A stretch of DNA of 64,000 nt, taken from Odontocerum albicorne. Lineage: Eukaryota; Arthropoda; Insecta; Trichoptera; Odontoceridae. Within the stretch, counting starts at the first letter, position 1. Each line of letters begins with the position of its first letter. The notes beneath the pieces were generated by a model. That model did no database searches. It saw only the letters and a program-made list of their open reading frames with translations, and was not told the DNA's origin. The stretch spans positions 14,459,327 through 14,523,326 of the forward strand of contig OX463864.1 in NCBI GenBank assembly GCA_949825065.1, read 5' to 3'. Of this stretch, positions 40,274-49,955 are shown piece after piece. A program made the translations under genes and the position numbers.

Positions 40274-40450
40274 GAGGTGCATGGCCGCGCGGTAACGCGC
40301 TGGACTTCCGTGTGGAAGGTCATCGGTTCGAACCACGCGCTGTTCTACTCCCCTCAAATGACACAGGCACTTCTTCCGCCTAGTGTTCGAGGGTATAAGG
40401 ATGCCTATGACTTCGGTCATATCTATTCTTAAAATAAATATATATATATA
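40274..40450 (+). mobile_element. SINE-2, best copy
   Basis: GAGGTGCATGGCCGCGCGGT, AACGCGCTGGACTTCCGTG, GGTTCGAACCACGCGC (B box), then CAAATGACACAGGCACTTCT, TCCGCCTAGTGTTCGAGG and an (TA)n/AATAAA-rich end. A tRNA-derived head of about 75 bases with a 100-base body. Confidence 0.85.
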
Positions 40451-40561
40451 ATAAAATAAATGAAGTGATGGTATCTATGCATGGTAAATTTATAAAATTT
40501 AATCAGTTGAAGCTTTGATAAATTGACTAAAAATAGTTGTTTTTTTAATTGATAAATTTAA

Positions 40562-41115
40562 TTGTCCTGTCGAGGTAAGCAGGTAGGAGAGCAATGCTTG
40601 CATTTGAAGCCCGCCGAGGTACAGAAAAAATATCTACGATATATTTATATGAGTGAGTTTTGTGTCTATGATATCCATAGCTTTAACCCTACTAACTTTC
40701 TGCTGGACACGCTTAGATATAACTCTTTGAGCGAAATAAGAAATCTTTGTCTCTTGATATACATTGTCAGAATCGTTCGAGGAGTTGCGAGTTGTCCAGC
40801 ATTACTACAAAGATTAGCGTTAACTGTCACTAACAATTAACCTAGACTGCGCCGGCTAGAACTGTTCTCAATCATATATGATACGCAAGAACGGGTATCC
40901 CAGCCACTATGCCTGTTGGAAGGGCCTTAAATCGTTTGAACGGGACTGCTTCGGATATTGACATATTTTATTACCAAAAGTATATATACTATCACATTAC
41001 CAAAAGTATAGGAAAATTGTATTCTAAGTATTTTGTATGTACAAATTAAATTACCTGTTGTTTTTTCGCAAATTGTGTATATTTCTTGTCATGTGTAATA
41101 ATAAATAAATAAGTT
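40562..41115 (+). mobile_element. LINE-G 3' end
   Basis: The frame 40562-40840 reads VQKKYLRYIYMSEFCVYDIH, NFLLDTLRYNSLSEIRNLCL, LIYIVRIVRGVASCPALLQR. After the stop another frame continues MPVGRALNRLNGTASDIDIF. This is the Jockey-like pattern ...R.L..L.......D.F at the protein end, followed by UTR and ATAATAAATAAATAAG. At least one frameshift or stop breaks it. Confidence 0.8.
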
Positions 41116-41264
41116 TGGGGGCGTCAGATATCACTCGTCAACTTATTTAAGTTACTTTTGAATATTTATATTTTTTAAGTATGCTATTTTTGTACATTCG
41201 TACATGTTATTAGACTAAACCTGTATATTGCGAATTGAAATAATTTTTTTTAAATAGGGCGTAA

Positions 41265-41410
41265 GTTTCAATCTTCTCACCCATCATTCGCCTCCTCGTC
41301 AACAAACTTTCTAATACAACTCCTACTATTTCTCTGACTTTTTACGTTTCTTACATCAAAAATATCTTACACTTGATCCGACCATATTCTTGGTTTTCCT
41401 CTACCGTAAA
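41265..41410 (-). mobile_element. LINE-D fragment
   Basis: TACAACTCCTACTATTTCTC, TGACTTTTTACGTTTC, ACTTGATCCGACCATATTC: complement of the RNRRSCM / VNDI-encoding region. Confidence 0.65.
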
Positions 41411-41656
41411 AATTTAACAATAGATTTATAAGTGGAAAAAATCTTCGAATTAAAAAGAAACGTTCCATTCATCAGAGGCGGTATAGTTTTATTAACTAAA
41501 TGTTGTAATGGTTTATAAAGGTTGCTTAAGTGTCGTAAATCTTTCCAATAAATAATAAATATACGAAGAATAAAAACTAAGTAATAAAATCTCTAATTTA
41601 AAACAAAGTTAAGTTAAAAAGAGTTGTGTCAACACAATCAGACTGATAGTTTTCAG

Positions 41657-41936
41657 GGTGACTTTTCTCCGACACTACAATATTTATATTCCCAACTATT
41701 CCCTGATAACCCCGATAACCCCAGTTTTTAAGCAATTGTCTCAGCGAAACTGGCCGAGAATCGCGCGCGGTATAAGAATGTATCTACGTAGCTTATTGGG
41801 AGAGGTTACACCGAGGACAAAACAAAATGCCGAGGACATCGTCGTTTTTCTCGAAAGTGCGAGACCCATAAATAATTCAGACGTTAAGTTATTGTCTAGA
41901 CCAGACGATCAAACATCAGAGAGAATTGAAAAGTGA
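41657..41936 (+). CDS. candidate terminal coding exon of a host gene
   Basis: A 93-codon frame (TFLRHYNIYIPNYSLITPIT, QLSQRNWPRIARGIRMYLRS, LLGEVTPRTKQNAEDIVVFL, ESARPINNSDVKLLSRPD) ends at TGA 41934-41936. It begins right after GATAGTTTTCAG|G, a plausible 3' splice site, and AATAAA lies at 41976-41981. It is clearly GC-richer than its flanks, has non-repetitive sequence not seen elsewhere in the window, and balanced amino-acid use. I do not recognise the protein. Weaknesses: a poor polypyrimidine tract and no other exon identified. It could be an unknown transposon ORF. Confidence 0.4.
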
Positions 41937-41975
41937 TAAGAATTCTCGTTCAAATCTTTATTTATTGTACTTATA

Positions 41976-41981
41976 AATAAA
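41976..41981 (+). terminator. poly(A) signal AATAAA after the candidate exon
   Basis: AATAAA 40 bases downstream of the stop codon at 41934-41936, a normal distance for a short 3' UTR. AT-rich DNA gives chance matches often. Confidence 0.35.
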
Positions 41982-42344
41982 GCATTTAGAAATTAATTCG
42001 TTACAATAGTGTTTTTCTTTTAGTAAAGGTTCTATTTTTTTGGAAAGATTATAAGTTAAATCACGTCCCGAGATAACTTTTAGTACGAATGCTTACAATA
42101 TTTGACATTAAATTTATAAATTATTTCTTTATTCGCATAGTCTTTCGATTCGATCACTGCAATGAAGTGCATATTGGACTTCCTTACATACACGCAGTCT
42201 GACACCGAATGGCAGTTAAATGCACTTTCTATTTCAGGAGAGGGGTAGAAAAACGAGTAGCGGGATTAACGTAATTAATAGAATAGGTAACAAATTAATT
42301 AATTCTGAAATGATATCGTTTGCGCTTTGCACGACGATCTAGGC
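41982..42344. other. no recognisable feature
   Basis: AT-rich; nothing beyond the preceding poly(A) signal. Confidence 0.4.
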
Positions 42345-43251
42345 CAGGGGTCGGAAAACTTTTTTCGCTAAGGGCCAGATCGTAAAAAAATTAGACTGGA
42401 CGAGTCAGGAAGCAAACTCGAGGATATTTATATATAGGTAATTTTACTTGTATAGCAAAAAAAAACACTTGTTACCTTTTTTATTAGGTGGTGATAATAT
42501 TTATACACATTTTGCTCACGCCCTTGCGAAAAATCGAATGAAATATTTACATTTATTAATTAAGATATTATAGAAACAGTAAAAAAATCCTATTATTGAA
42601 CAACAAATGTAACATAATAATATTATAATAAGCTCAACTAATGAGATGAATGTAATTGTTTTATTCTGAGATAACATTTCATCAAACTAGGGTTCGAAGT
42701 AATTTTTTTTTTAACTTGGCGAGTTAATTGCCATGGGGCAATCTCTTCCAACCAACCAGAAAGATGTTTTTATAGACCCTAAGTGTTAACCAGACTGGAA
42801 TCCAATGTAAAAAAATCTGGGTTCCAGCGGGGATCGAACTCGCAACCTCCGGATCGGCAAACAAGTGTCTTACCACCAGGTCACGGAGGTCGTCAGTTAG
42901 TACTTCCTATTGTCAAAATTGATTGCAAATGGCAATATATATGTTAACGCTGACCTGTATTGCGATTTTACGTACTTCATTTTTGAACGTTTACATATTT
43001 TTGTCATGACTAATATTTTCTTGAAATAAAAATTTTGTTCAGGACAACATAATTTAATTTAATTAAAATATTACAATAAACTTAAACTAACTATGTACTA
43101 AATAAAACAATATTATACATATACGATTTGACTAAAACAATTTAACAAAACAAACACATAAAAAAATATTAAAAATGAGATTGATTATTAGCTCGCGGGC
43201 CGGATTAAAATAGGCATCGGGCCGGATTTGGCCGTAGTTTGCCGACCTCTG
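42345..43251. mobile_element. hAT-type MITE (907 bp) with nested SINE-1
   Basis: Left end CAGGGGTCGGAAAACT, right end reverse-complemented CAGAGGTCGGCAAACT; subterminal GGGCC and GGGCCGG blocks. Flanks ATCTAGGC and ATATAGGG agree at 6 of 8, an aged duplication. No transposase remains. SINE-1 is inserted at 42713-42893. Confidence 0.75.
42713..42893 (-). mobile_element. SINE-1, best copy, inside a hAT MITE
   Basis: Minus strand: CTCCGTGACCTGGTGGTAAG (A box), AGGTTGCGAGTTCGATCCCC (B box), GCTGGAACCCAGATTTTTTT, body GGATTCCAGTCTGGTTAACA, and tail TCTGGTTGGTTGGAAGAGAT / TGCCCCATGGCAATTAACTC. The tail matches the last ~60 bases of LINE-A. About 180 bases long. Confidence 0.9.
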
Positions 43252-43377
43252 ATATAGGGTATTACTCGAATGTTCCCAGATATACTTCTCAAATAATTAA
43301 ATAAATGTACCCTCAAATTCTGATACTGTCTCATATTGAAGACCGGTTGTTGAAGCAAGCAGATCGTTGAAGAAACG

Positions 43378-43600
43378 CTGCTCGAGGAATCGGCACGGCT
43401 CTGAGTGGAGGGGGGGCAGGAGGCAATAAATAATGGCAAATTCCGCGCGAATAATGCATAATCACCGGGCGGCTGCACGGCTAATAAAGGCCGAGCGCAC
43501 CACAGCATCGTCTGCGCAACACAACACAGGCAATACCCCGGCACATTCCGGTGCCGGACCTCGCGAGTTCTCGACCGAACGGTATGAACATATGTTGTTC
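43378..43600. other. GC-rich non-repetitive block
   Basis: Includes GGCAAATTCCGCGCGAATAA, TGCATAATCACCGGGCGGC and ACATTCCGGTGCCGGACC. It is distinctly GC- and CpG-rich and occurs once in the window. Frames are open on both strands (MANSARIMHNHRAAARLIKA on plus). It may be an exon, a promoter/CpG-rich region or a conserved regulatory element; the sequence alone does not decide. Confidence 0.3.
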
Positions 43601-43759
43601 TGCGCCGAGTTACACAGATATTCTGTATCTGAAAATGTGTCACAGTTTCGAACCTTTACAAAAGGAGAATATAACTTTTACGGGAAGAGGAAAACATGTG
43701 GGTTCTATGAGGAGCGAAATCAATTTGTACGTCGATGTCTTCGGACAAGGGAAATAAAA

Positions 43760-44375
43760 ACTTTTACTAATTCTTTTGTTGTATCGAGTCTGGATGGTTA
43801 TAATCCTTTTTATTCTGGTCTGCCTGATTCGCAAATTTCTAGACACCAGTCTGTTTTCGATGCAGCTGCTAGGATGTCTTTAATCTTGTACTATAATATT
43901 AGTCCGCTTCTAAAAAGTCTACAATGCCTCTATTTTCAAACTCTGTGTTTTTTTTCTAATATAAGTCCGCTTCTAAAAAGTCTACATTAGCTCTATTTTC
44001 AAACACTGTCTCTTTGAAATATTAGTCTGCTTTTTAAAAGTCTACATTGGCTCTATTTTCAAACTCTGTATCTTAGTAATCTAAATATGGTACACTTCTA
44101 AAAAGTCTACATTTGCAGTGTTTTCAAACTTAATGAGATGTCTACTTCGTATCTTTCGAATCTGTGCTTGAGAGATGTTCCTTCGGAGAGAAGTAGAACT
44201 CTGGTGTCGATTTCTTCGTCATGTAATAAAATTATTTTTCCAAATCGATTTAACAAAGCGGGGTATTATAATATTGCGTTTGCTGTTACTGGTCCTATGG
44301 CGTGGAATGGCCTCCCACTTAGTGTTAGTAATATAGGCGGCGTGTGGAGTTTTAGGAAGTATCAAAATTTATGAT
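43760..44375 (+). mobile_element. LINE-C RT C-terminus with internal tandem expansion
   Basis: Plus frames: YNPFYSGLPDSQISRHQSVF, DAAARMSLILYYNISPLLKS, then after the repeat TSYLSNLCLRDVPSERSRTL and AFAVTGPMAWNGLPLSVSNI. SGLPD.Q..R.Q.V...AAR ... ITP.L..L.WL and A.GP.AWN.LP are CR1/L2-type hallmarks. The coding segment ISPLLKSL.WLYF is repeated four times (43895-44131). Frame stops occur between blocks. Confidence 0.85.
43895..44131 (+). repeat. ~60-bp tandem repeat inside LINE-C, 4 copies
   Basis: AATATTAGTCCGCTTCTAAA, AAGTCTACATTGGCTCTATT, TTCAAACTCTGT; units begin near 43895, 43958, 44018 and 44074. Periods of 63, 60 and about 57 keep multiples of three. Confidence 0.85.
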
Positions 44376-44454
44376 GTTATATCAATACTACATTTATTGA
44401 TATAATATCATAAATTCTACATAAGTGTAAGGATAGAAAGATACTGTCATTTTT

Positions 44455-44762
44455 ACATTTCCTTCTTTCATTAAGTACATCCAACCATACTTTCATTGGA
44501 TTCTTCTACCACGTCTACACTCACACTTTATTGTACATTTGTTTTGATAATATTTTATCATTCATTCGTTCACAATATCCAAATCACCTCCGAGTGGTAT
44601 TCACCTCACTTTATACACGAGCCTTAAATGCACATTTATGATTAATCAATTAATTCCTATTTCTGTTGTACATTGTCACTCCGTGTATTTTTCGCAGTGC
44701 ATCATACACATATATTTTGCTCCTTTTTGTATTTTTACACGCCCACGTTTCACATACATAAA
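44455..44762 (-). mobile_element. LINE-D internal fragment
   Basis: CATCCAACCATACTTTCATT, ATCCAAATCACCTCCGAGTG, GTACATTGTCACTCCGTGTA and CCCACGTTTCACATACAT: complement of the region from the basic block to YGSE.W. Confidence 0.75.
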
Positions 44763-45240
44763 AAGAAATTACGACTTGAGAAAAAATATATTACTTCAAA
44801 GAATCTCCACAGTAATTTAATCACAAAAACTTCAAAAGAAATGTTAAAAAAAAAGTTGCGCAAAAATAAACAAATGAAAATTCTGAGAAATCCACAATTT
44901 CAATTAAAAAAAAACACTTATTGATAAAAAATCTGTGGAATTCGAATTAAATTCATTCCCTTGTACTTCACATGGAGGAAAATAATAAATAAATACTTAA
45001 AATTAAACTAAACAAAAGACCGCATACAATAAAAACAAACTCAATTATTTTGTACCCAAGTACCAATAACACAACTATACAATGTTTGGTTTAAAGAAAC
45101 GAAAGAAATAATTCTTTATAGATTTTGGAGTATTGAATTGAGCTTAACATTTGTTGAATTGCTATTGTTTTTTTACGCACAAGAGGAAGAGTCCTGATGT
45201 GTTGGACTAAGTGAGAGACGCAACAGGATTATCCTTAACA
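44763..45240. other. no recognisable feature; A-rich
   Basis: Strongly A-biased plus strand with lysine/asparagine-rich chance frames. Nothing supportable. Confidence 0.45.
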
Positions 45241-45244
45241 ATAT

Positions 45245-45960
45245 CCCTTCCAACCGCGGAGTGAAGAGATGAATGGAGAGGAGTCGTCAGAGGCTATTCC
45301 CTTCGAACCGCGGAGTGTAGAGATGAATGGAGAGGAGTTTTCAGAGGCTATTCCCTTCGAAACGCGGAGTGTAGAGATAAATGGAGAGGAGTCGTCAGAG
45401 GCTATTCCCTTCGAACCGCGGAGTGTAGAGATGAATGGAGAGGAGTCGTCAGAGGCTGTTCCCTTCGAACCGCGGAGTGTAGAGATGAATGGAGAGGAGT
45501 TTTCAGAGGCTATTCCCTTCGAAACGCGGAGTGTAGAGATAAATGGAGAGGAGTCGTCAGAGGCTATTCCCTTCGAACCGCGGAGTGTAGAGATGAATGG
45601 AGAGGAGTCGTCAGAGGTTATTCCCTTCGAACCGCGGAGTATAGAGATGAATGGAGAGGAGTCGTCAGAGGCTATTCCCTTCGAACCGCGGGGTGTAGAG
45701 ATGAATTGAGAGGAGTCGTCAGAGGCTATTCCCTTCGAACCGCGGAATGTACAGATGAATGGAGAGGAGTCGTCAGAGGCTATTCCCTTCGAATCTCGGA
45801 GTATAGAGATGAATGGAGAGGAGTCGTTAGAGGCTATTCCCTTCGAACCGAGGAGTGTAGGGATGAATGGAGAGGGGTCGTCAGAGGCTATTCCCTTCGA
45901 ACCGCGGAGCGTAGAGATGAATGGAAAAGAGTCGTCAGAGGCTATCATGGGAGTCACGAT
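45245..45960. repeat. 54-bp minisatellite, 13 copies, higher-order 162-bp structure
   Basis: Unit GTGTAGAGATGAATGGAGAG / GAGTCGTCAGAGGCTATTCC / CTTCGAACCGCGGA. As 54 is a multiple of three, long frames arise on both strands: plus reads EMNGEESSEAIPFEPRSV repeatedly with one TGA at 45707, minus reads SDDSSPFISTLRGSKGIA for 240 codons. Units 2 and 5 share the same variants (EFSEAIPFETRSVEIN), indicating duplication of a 3-unit block. No promoter, splice or domain evidence for a protein. Confidence 0.9.
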
Positions 45961-46067
45961 GCTCAGTCATGAGCTACACGACAGGGTGGATGGATTGTTT
46001 TTATGTTTAACAAGAAAACGTAACTGAAACTGCCCGCAAATGTTGTATCGTATGACCTATACGTTTG

Positions 46068-46115
46068 GATTGCCATATGCCCGGAATCAGTCCAGATTGT
46101 CCGGGATTCAAAATT
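46068..46115. mobile_element. possible hAT-type end
   Basis: TTGCCATATGCCCGGAATCA and TTGTCCGGGATTC resemble termini of CAGGGTTGCCATATG-type hAT MITEs. Only one end. Confidence 0.25.
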
Positions 46116-46252
46116 TTCTTATCCCCAACATTTTATTTGTTAAAAATAAAATCTGATCGTCTCCATGTAATGAGTTGTTTCTGAGAAGTAAGCGATTTAA
46201 TAGTATTCTTTGAATATCATTTTGACATGGTATAATACTCGTATCTACTTAA

Positions 46253-46740
46253 GTGAGTGCGATTTCTATCCTTGGCTCAATTCTGCAAGGTATCTTGGGA
46301 TACGAGTACAACCTCCTAAGCATTAGAATGGATATGAGGGACACTTCTTATATTTTTAAGTTGATAACGTGGGCAACATTAAATCCAACTATGTTGAAAA
46401 ATATATGGTTTTATGTTCTGTACAACTATTCGAGGTACAGAAATACTGATCTACTCGTATGTAGACTGGAAATTAGTATAACTAATTTGCCAAGTGCTTT
46501 ACTTTTGTTACACGACCTGTCAAATTTGAATAGAGCCTCGTGATATTGACATTTTCAAAATTTCAGGAAATGTTTATAATGAAAGTATTTTGAGCTTTCT
46601 TATTAACGGGACTTAGTTGTTTCGTTTTAACAATGATTTCTTATTTCTTGTTACTGTATATAATTCTCTTTAAGCTTTCGATGTAATTGGGTTTAACCTG
46701 TATATGTAAGCTTGATTTAATAAATATAGGACCTACGATG
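46253..46740 (+). mobile_element. LINE-J 3' end
   Basis: Frame: SIRMDMRDTSYIFKLITWAT, LNPTMLKNIWFYVLYNYSRY, RNTDLLVCRLEISITNLPSA, then stop; DIDIFKISGNVYNESILSFL resumes in another frame. R.DM.D..F..KL..G...P..L..I....P is a Jockey/CR1-like RT terminal pattern. The 3' region ends near TTGATTTAATAAATATAGG. Confidence 0.65.
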
Positions 46741-47036
46741 CTAGTGTTGCAAATTCGCAATAACAATAATTTCTATGTTATAGTGAAACTGCGTGTGATT
46801 TTTTTGTCGTCAGTTGATAACAACTCAAATTATTTGAATATAACCAATTATTTTTTTTAACCACGATGGAGTTTCCTTTATTTATGATTCTGTATTCAGG
46901 AGTATAAAAAATTAAACGGGTGATTTTTTTTCAACTACCTGCTTACAACATCCGCCAAGCCTCCGGAATTAGAGTCAGGGAATTGTGGCGACCCTGTATA
47001 TGTATATAATACATAATAAAAGTAAAAGTTAGAAAT
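46741..47036. other. no recognisable feature
   Basis: AT-rich; short (TATA) patch at 46995. Nothing else. Confidence 0.45.
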
Positions 47037-47878
47037 CATCAACCAAAGGAAAAGGAAGGAAGGGATGGTGGAGAGGAAAGGAAAATAAAAGAAAGGAATG
47101 AAACACGTTATATTACTGACTAGAAATTAAGAGTTTTTTTCAGTCGCTTCTTAAAGCATTTCAAGGACGGAGCGAGTCTAATATTAGTTTATTTATTTAA
47201 CACTTTTATTGTAATACAATCTAGCGGGCTTATAACGAGGCGGCAATCTCTTCCAACCAACCAGACAAAAGTAAATGAAGCAAGTTACATGTTCGCATAA
47301 ATCATTCAAACGACTATCCATCCCCACGAAATCCATGAACACATACGTGAGCACATGCCCACGAACCCCACAAAGACGGACAATCACCCGAACATTATTT
47401 TTCATATAAAGTGAGATATCATCAATCAAAAGGAAAGGAAGGGATGGTGGAGAGGAAAGGAAAAAAAAAGTCAGGAATGAAACACGTTATTTTACTAACT
47501 AGAAATTAAGAGTTTTTCAGTCGATTCTTAAAGCATGCCAAGGACGGAGCGAGTCTAACATTGGTTTGTAACTGATTCCAGAGTCTCACTGCATGGACAG
47601 TAAAGGACGATGTAAAGAAAGAGGAGCGGTGAACTGGAAAGGCCAATAAACAATCTTTGTTGGAGCGTAGCGCTAATTCATGATTGGAAAGAAGCTGAAA
47701 ATTTTCGGCGAGATAAGAGGGTGCGGCGGGACAGTTAAGGATGTTATACAATAGAGACAGTATGTGAATAAAGTCTCACTGCGTTGACAGTAAATGATGA
47801 AGTAAAAAAAGAACAGCGGTGAATCGGGAAAGCCAATGAACAATCTCTATTTGAGCGTATCGCAAGTTTATTCGTTAA
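47037..47878 (-). mobile_element. LINE-A copy interrupted by another LINE-A
   Basis: The outer copy is split: 47037-47186 (UTR plus ACGGAGCGAGTCTAATATTA) and 47763-47878 (AAGTCTCACTGCGTTGACAG ... AATGAACAATCTCTATTTGA). Both halves are diverged from the inner copy, fitting an older insertion. Confidence 0.8.
47187..47762 (-). mobile_element. inner LINE-A 3' end with tail
   Basis: Begins (minus end) with TTTATTTATTTAACACTTTT, the (TAAA)n tail, then a full 3' UTR and the frame YNILNCPAAPSYLAENFQLL, FPVHRSSFFTSSFTVHAVRL, WNQLQTNVRLAPSLACFKN. It is the best preserved LINE-A 3' end here. Confidence 0.9.
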
Positions 47879-48473
47879 AAAGAAATTAAATTTTTGTAGA
47901 ACAGTGTAATTAAACGAAAAATCATATAACTTTTCCCCTCGAGCATTTTAAAGAATTAAATAACAACGACTTAGTTCCGGAAATACAAATTATATTATTA
48001 AAAATTAACTATTTACGCCAACTTTTCTATTATGTACAATTAAAAAAATATATTCGCCCATATATCAAAAAGTCCGACAGCTTAGACTATAATGGAAGTA
48101 AGGTGATTTACAATGTGCCAGGGTAACAGACCATTGAAGAGGTGTTTTTGTTGCTCAAACGCCTTACACAGTTAACAAACAATGTTGCTCGAACGCCTAA
48201 TATAGTTATCAAATATTGTAAAACAATAACTTATTACGACTTAAATACTATTGTTTTTACACTGAGGAAAATATGAGGACTTCCGCGATCTAGTAACTAG
48301 CGCGATTGAGAATTTATCTAGTTAATAATAATAAATAAAATAAAAACATGTTATCTAGTTCCATTTAAAGGACATACTCTCCTTAAGGATGCTTATTTAA
48401 TTAAAAAAATACGCCGCAATTTATCCCTTTCAAACCGTTGTATATTATAATGAGAAAAAACAAGAAGGAAGTA
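47879..48473. other. no recognisable feature
   Basis: AT-rich; a loose direct repeat (GCTCAAACGCCTTACACAGT / GCTCGAACGCCTAATATAGT) at about 48154-48210. Confidence 0.4.
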
Positions 48474-49190
48474 TTAAGGGGTATTCTACTTTAAAGGTGT
48501 GAATTTCGGGCGTTTTTTTTTCAGACTAAATAAAAAAAAAAAAACAAAAAATATTTTACCCATACATTTTTTTACAGTTTGTTTATTGATGATTTGAGAA
48601 GTTATTAAAAAAAATTTAAGAAAAAAAAAATTTAAATTCAAGATGTTATTAGCTGTTATGTTATATATTGTCGTAAAAAAAGGGGGTCAGCTGGTCGACA
48701 TGATTGGAACCCTTTCGTAAATATGAAACAAAAATTTCTCGATAAGAAATAATGTCGTTATAGGTGTTATCAAAGAGAAAAAAAATCGTAAAATGGCGGC
48801 TGTTTGAAAAAAAATAGTTTTTTTACCCTTTTTTCAAAATTTATTTTAAATAGTAAAAAATATATATTTGAATTTTCCAAGGTAGGAACGATATAAAAAC
48901 ATTTATCAAATTTTCATACCGAATTTAAAGGCAATCGTTTGAATAGAATTTGAGATTTTATGTCGACCAGGTCGAAAAAAAGTAGTTTCCAGAAAAACAC
49001 GTTTAAAGTTTTGAGATTATTGTCCAGAGTTATTCCGGCGCGGCGTATTTGCTGCCTCATTTATAGCTATAACTTCGTAAATACTGAGAATTTATAAAAT
49101 TTCCTTTTGACAACATATTTTAAAGGTCTAAACTTGAAGAATATGCAAACAAAATATTTTTTCAAATTTCTATAGTAGAATACCCCTTTC
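48474..49190 (-). mobile_element. TTAA-flanked TIR element, copy 2 (709 bp)
   Basis: TTAA at 48474-48477, then GGGGTATTCTACTTTAAAGG. The right end reverse-complemented is GGGGTATTCTACTATAGAAA, with TTTC where TTAA is expected. It lies in opposite orientation to 16860-17516; shared interior includes CGACCTGGTCGACATAAAAT-type and GTCGACATGATTGG-type blocks. No transposase. Confidence 0.8.
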
Positions 49191-49199
49191 ATCATGTGC

Positions 49200-49285
49200 G
49201 GATGGTCCACTGTGTGATGGCTAGTCACTTTTACGGATGGTCCACTGTGTGATTGCTAGTTACTTTGGGTATTGTGGAGGATCCT
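49200..49285 (+). mobile_element. LINE-B scrap with direct duplication
   Basis: GGATGGTCCACTGTGTGATG / GCTAGTCACTTTTAC occurs twice in a row, matching the GGCCACTG.GTGATGGCTAG segment of LINE-B. Confidence 0.55.
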
Positions 49286-49289
49286 GCAT

Positions 49290-49755
49290 AGATCTCCTTC
49301 CTCTTTACAATTTCTACTTTCAAAATTTTATTCTCTTGGTTCAACCATACTTTATTCGTTCGTCTTCTACCACGATTCTCGCTCATGCTTGCATTATAAA
49401 GTCAGTCTTTCGTAATACGCTCTTTCAACATGTTTAAAGGTTGTGGGCTGAAAAACATCTTGTGTCCTCGATCACCTTATATTGATGGGCTGTATCTCGG
49501 CCGGGAGGATGTTATGAGATGGGCCCAAACCTTTTGATAGTTTCTCTTTTAAATGTATTTTCTGGTATTTATCTTGAGATTCTATTCTATCATCACTATC
49601 ACACCATGTATTCTTCGAGGTGTACACATTTCTACAGCATTTATAAGTCTTGTTTCACGTACACGTTTCCCTCTCATACATCAAAGTTGTTACTGAAATA
49701 CTGTTGTGGACTATCATCTCGGCAGATTTTGATCCTGCCCGGTTCGAATATGTAT
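49290..49755 (-). mobile_element. LINE-D interrupted by R3
   Basis: 49290-49436 (TTGGTTCAACCATACTTTAT, CATGCTTGCATTATAAAG) and 49576-49755 (TCACACCATGTATTCTTCGA, CACGTTTCCCTCTCATACAT, GTGGACTATCATCTCGGCAG). R3 fills the gap and about 100 bases of LINE-D are missing. Confidence 0.7.
49437..49575. repeat. dispersed repeat R3, copy 3
   Basis: GTTGTGGGCTGAAAAACATC, GGCCGGGAGGATGTTATGAG, TAGTTTCTCTTTTAAATGTA. Its ends here, set by the LINE-D flanks, give the best estimate of R3 length, about 135-140 bases. Confidence 0.75.
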
Positions 49756-49806
49756 GACTTTGTGTATTGTTTATAGTTGAGGCATTAACGTTGTCTTGGT
49801 TTAAGA

Positions 49807-49947
49807 CATTGAAATTTGTTTTATCAAACACTGTTGATTCCACTTTTTGTAACGGTATAACCCTACCGGTTTCAAGGCTTTTACCTCATCTTCAGGGGAA
49901 CACAAACAAGAGTCTTGTTTGTGCTTTTGATAAAACAAATTACAATG
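49807..49947. repeat. family Q MITE, single inner arm
   Basis: Terminal pair CATTGAAATTTGTTTTATCA / TGATAAAACAAATTACAATG; inside, ACCCTACCGGTTTCAAGGCT and CTCATCTTCAGGGGAACACA without the opposing inner arm seen at 21403. Confidence 0.7.
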
Positions 49948-49955
49948 TATAACTT

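Noticed and set aside
40274..40350. SINE-2 and SINE-1 heads as genuine tRNA genes
   Set aside because: They have A/B-box similarity but no complete cloverleaf that I can draw, and each continues into a repeated SINE body.
45235..45957. 240-codon minus-strand protein and 146-codon plus-strand protein
   Set aside because: Both follow from a 54-bp tandem unit with no stop in those frames. There is no promoter, splice or domain evidence, and both strands are open equally.
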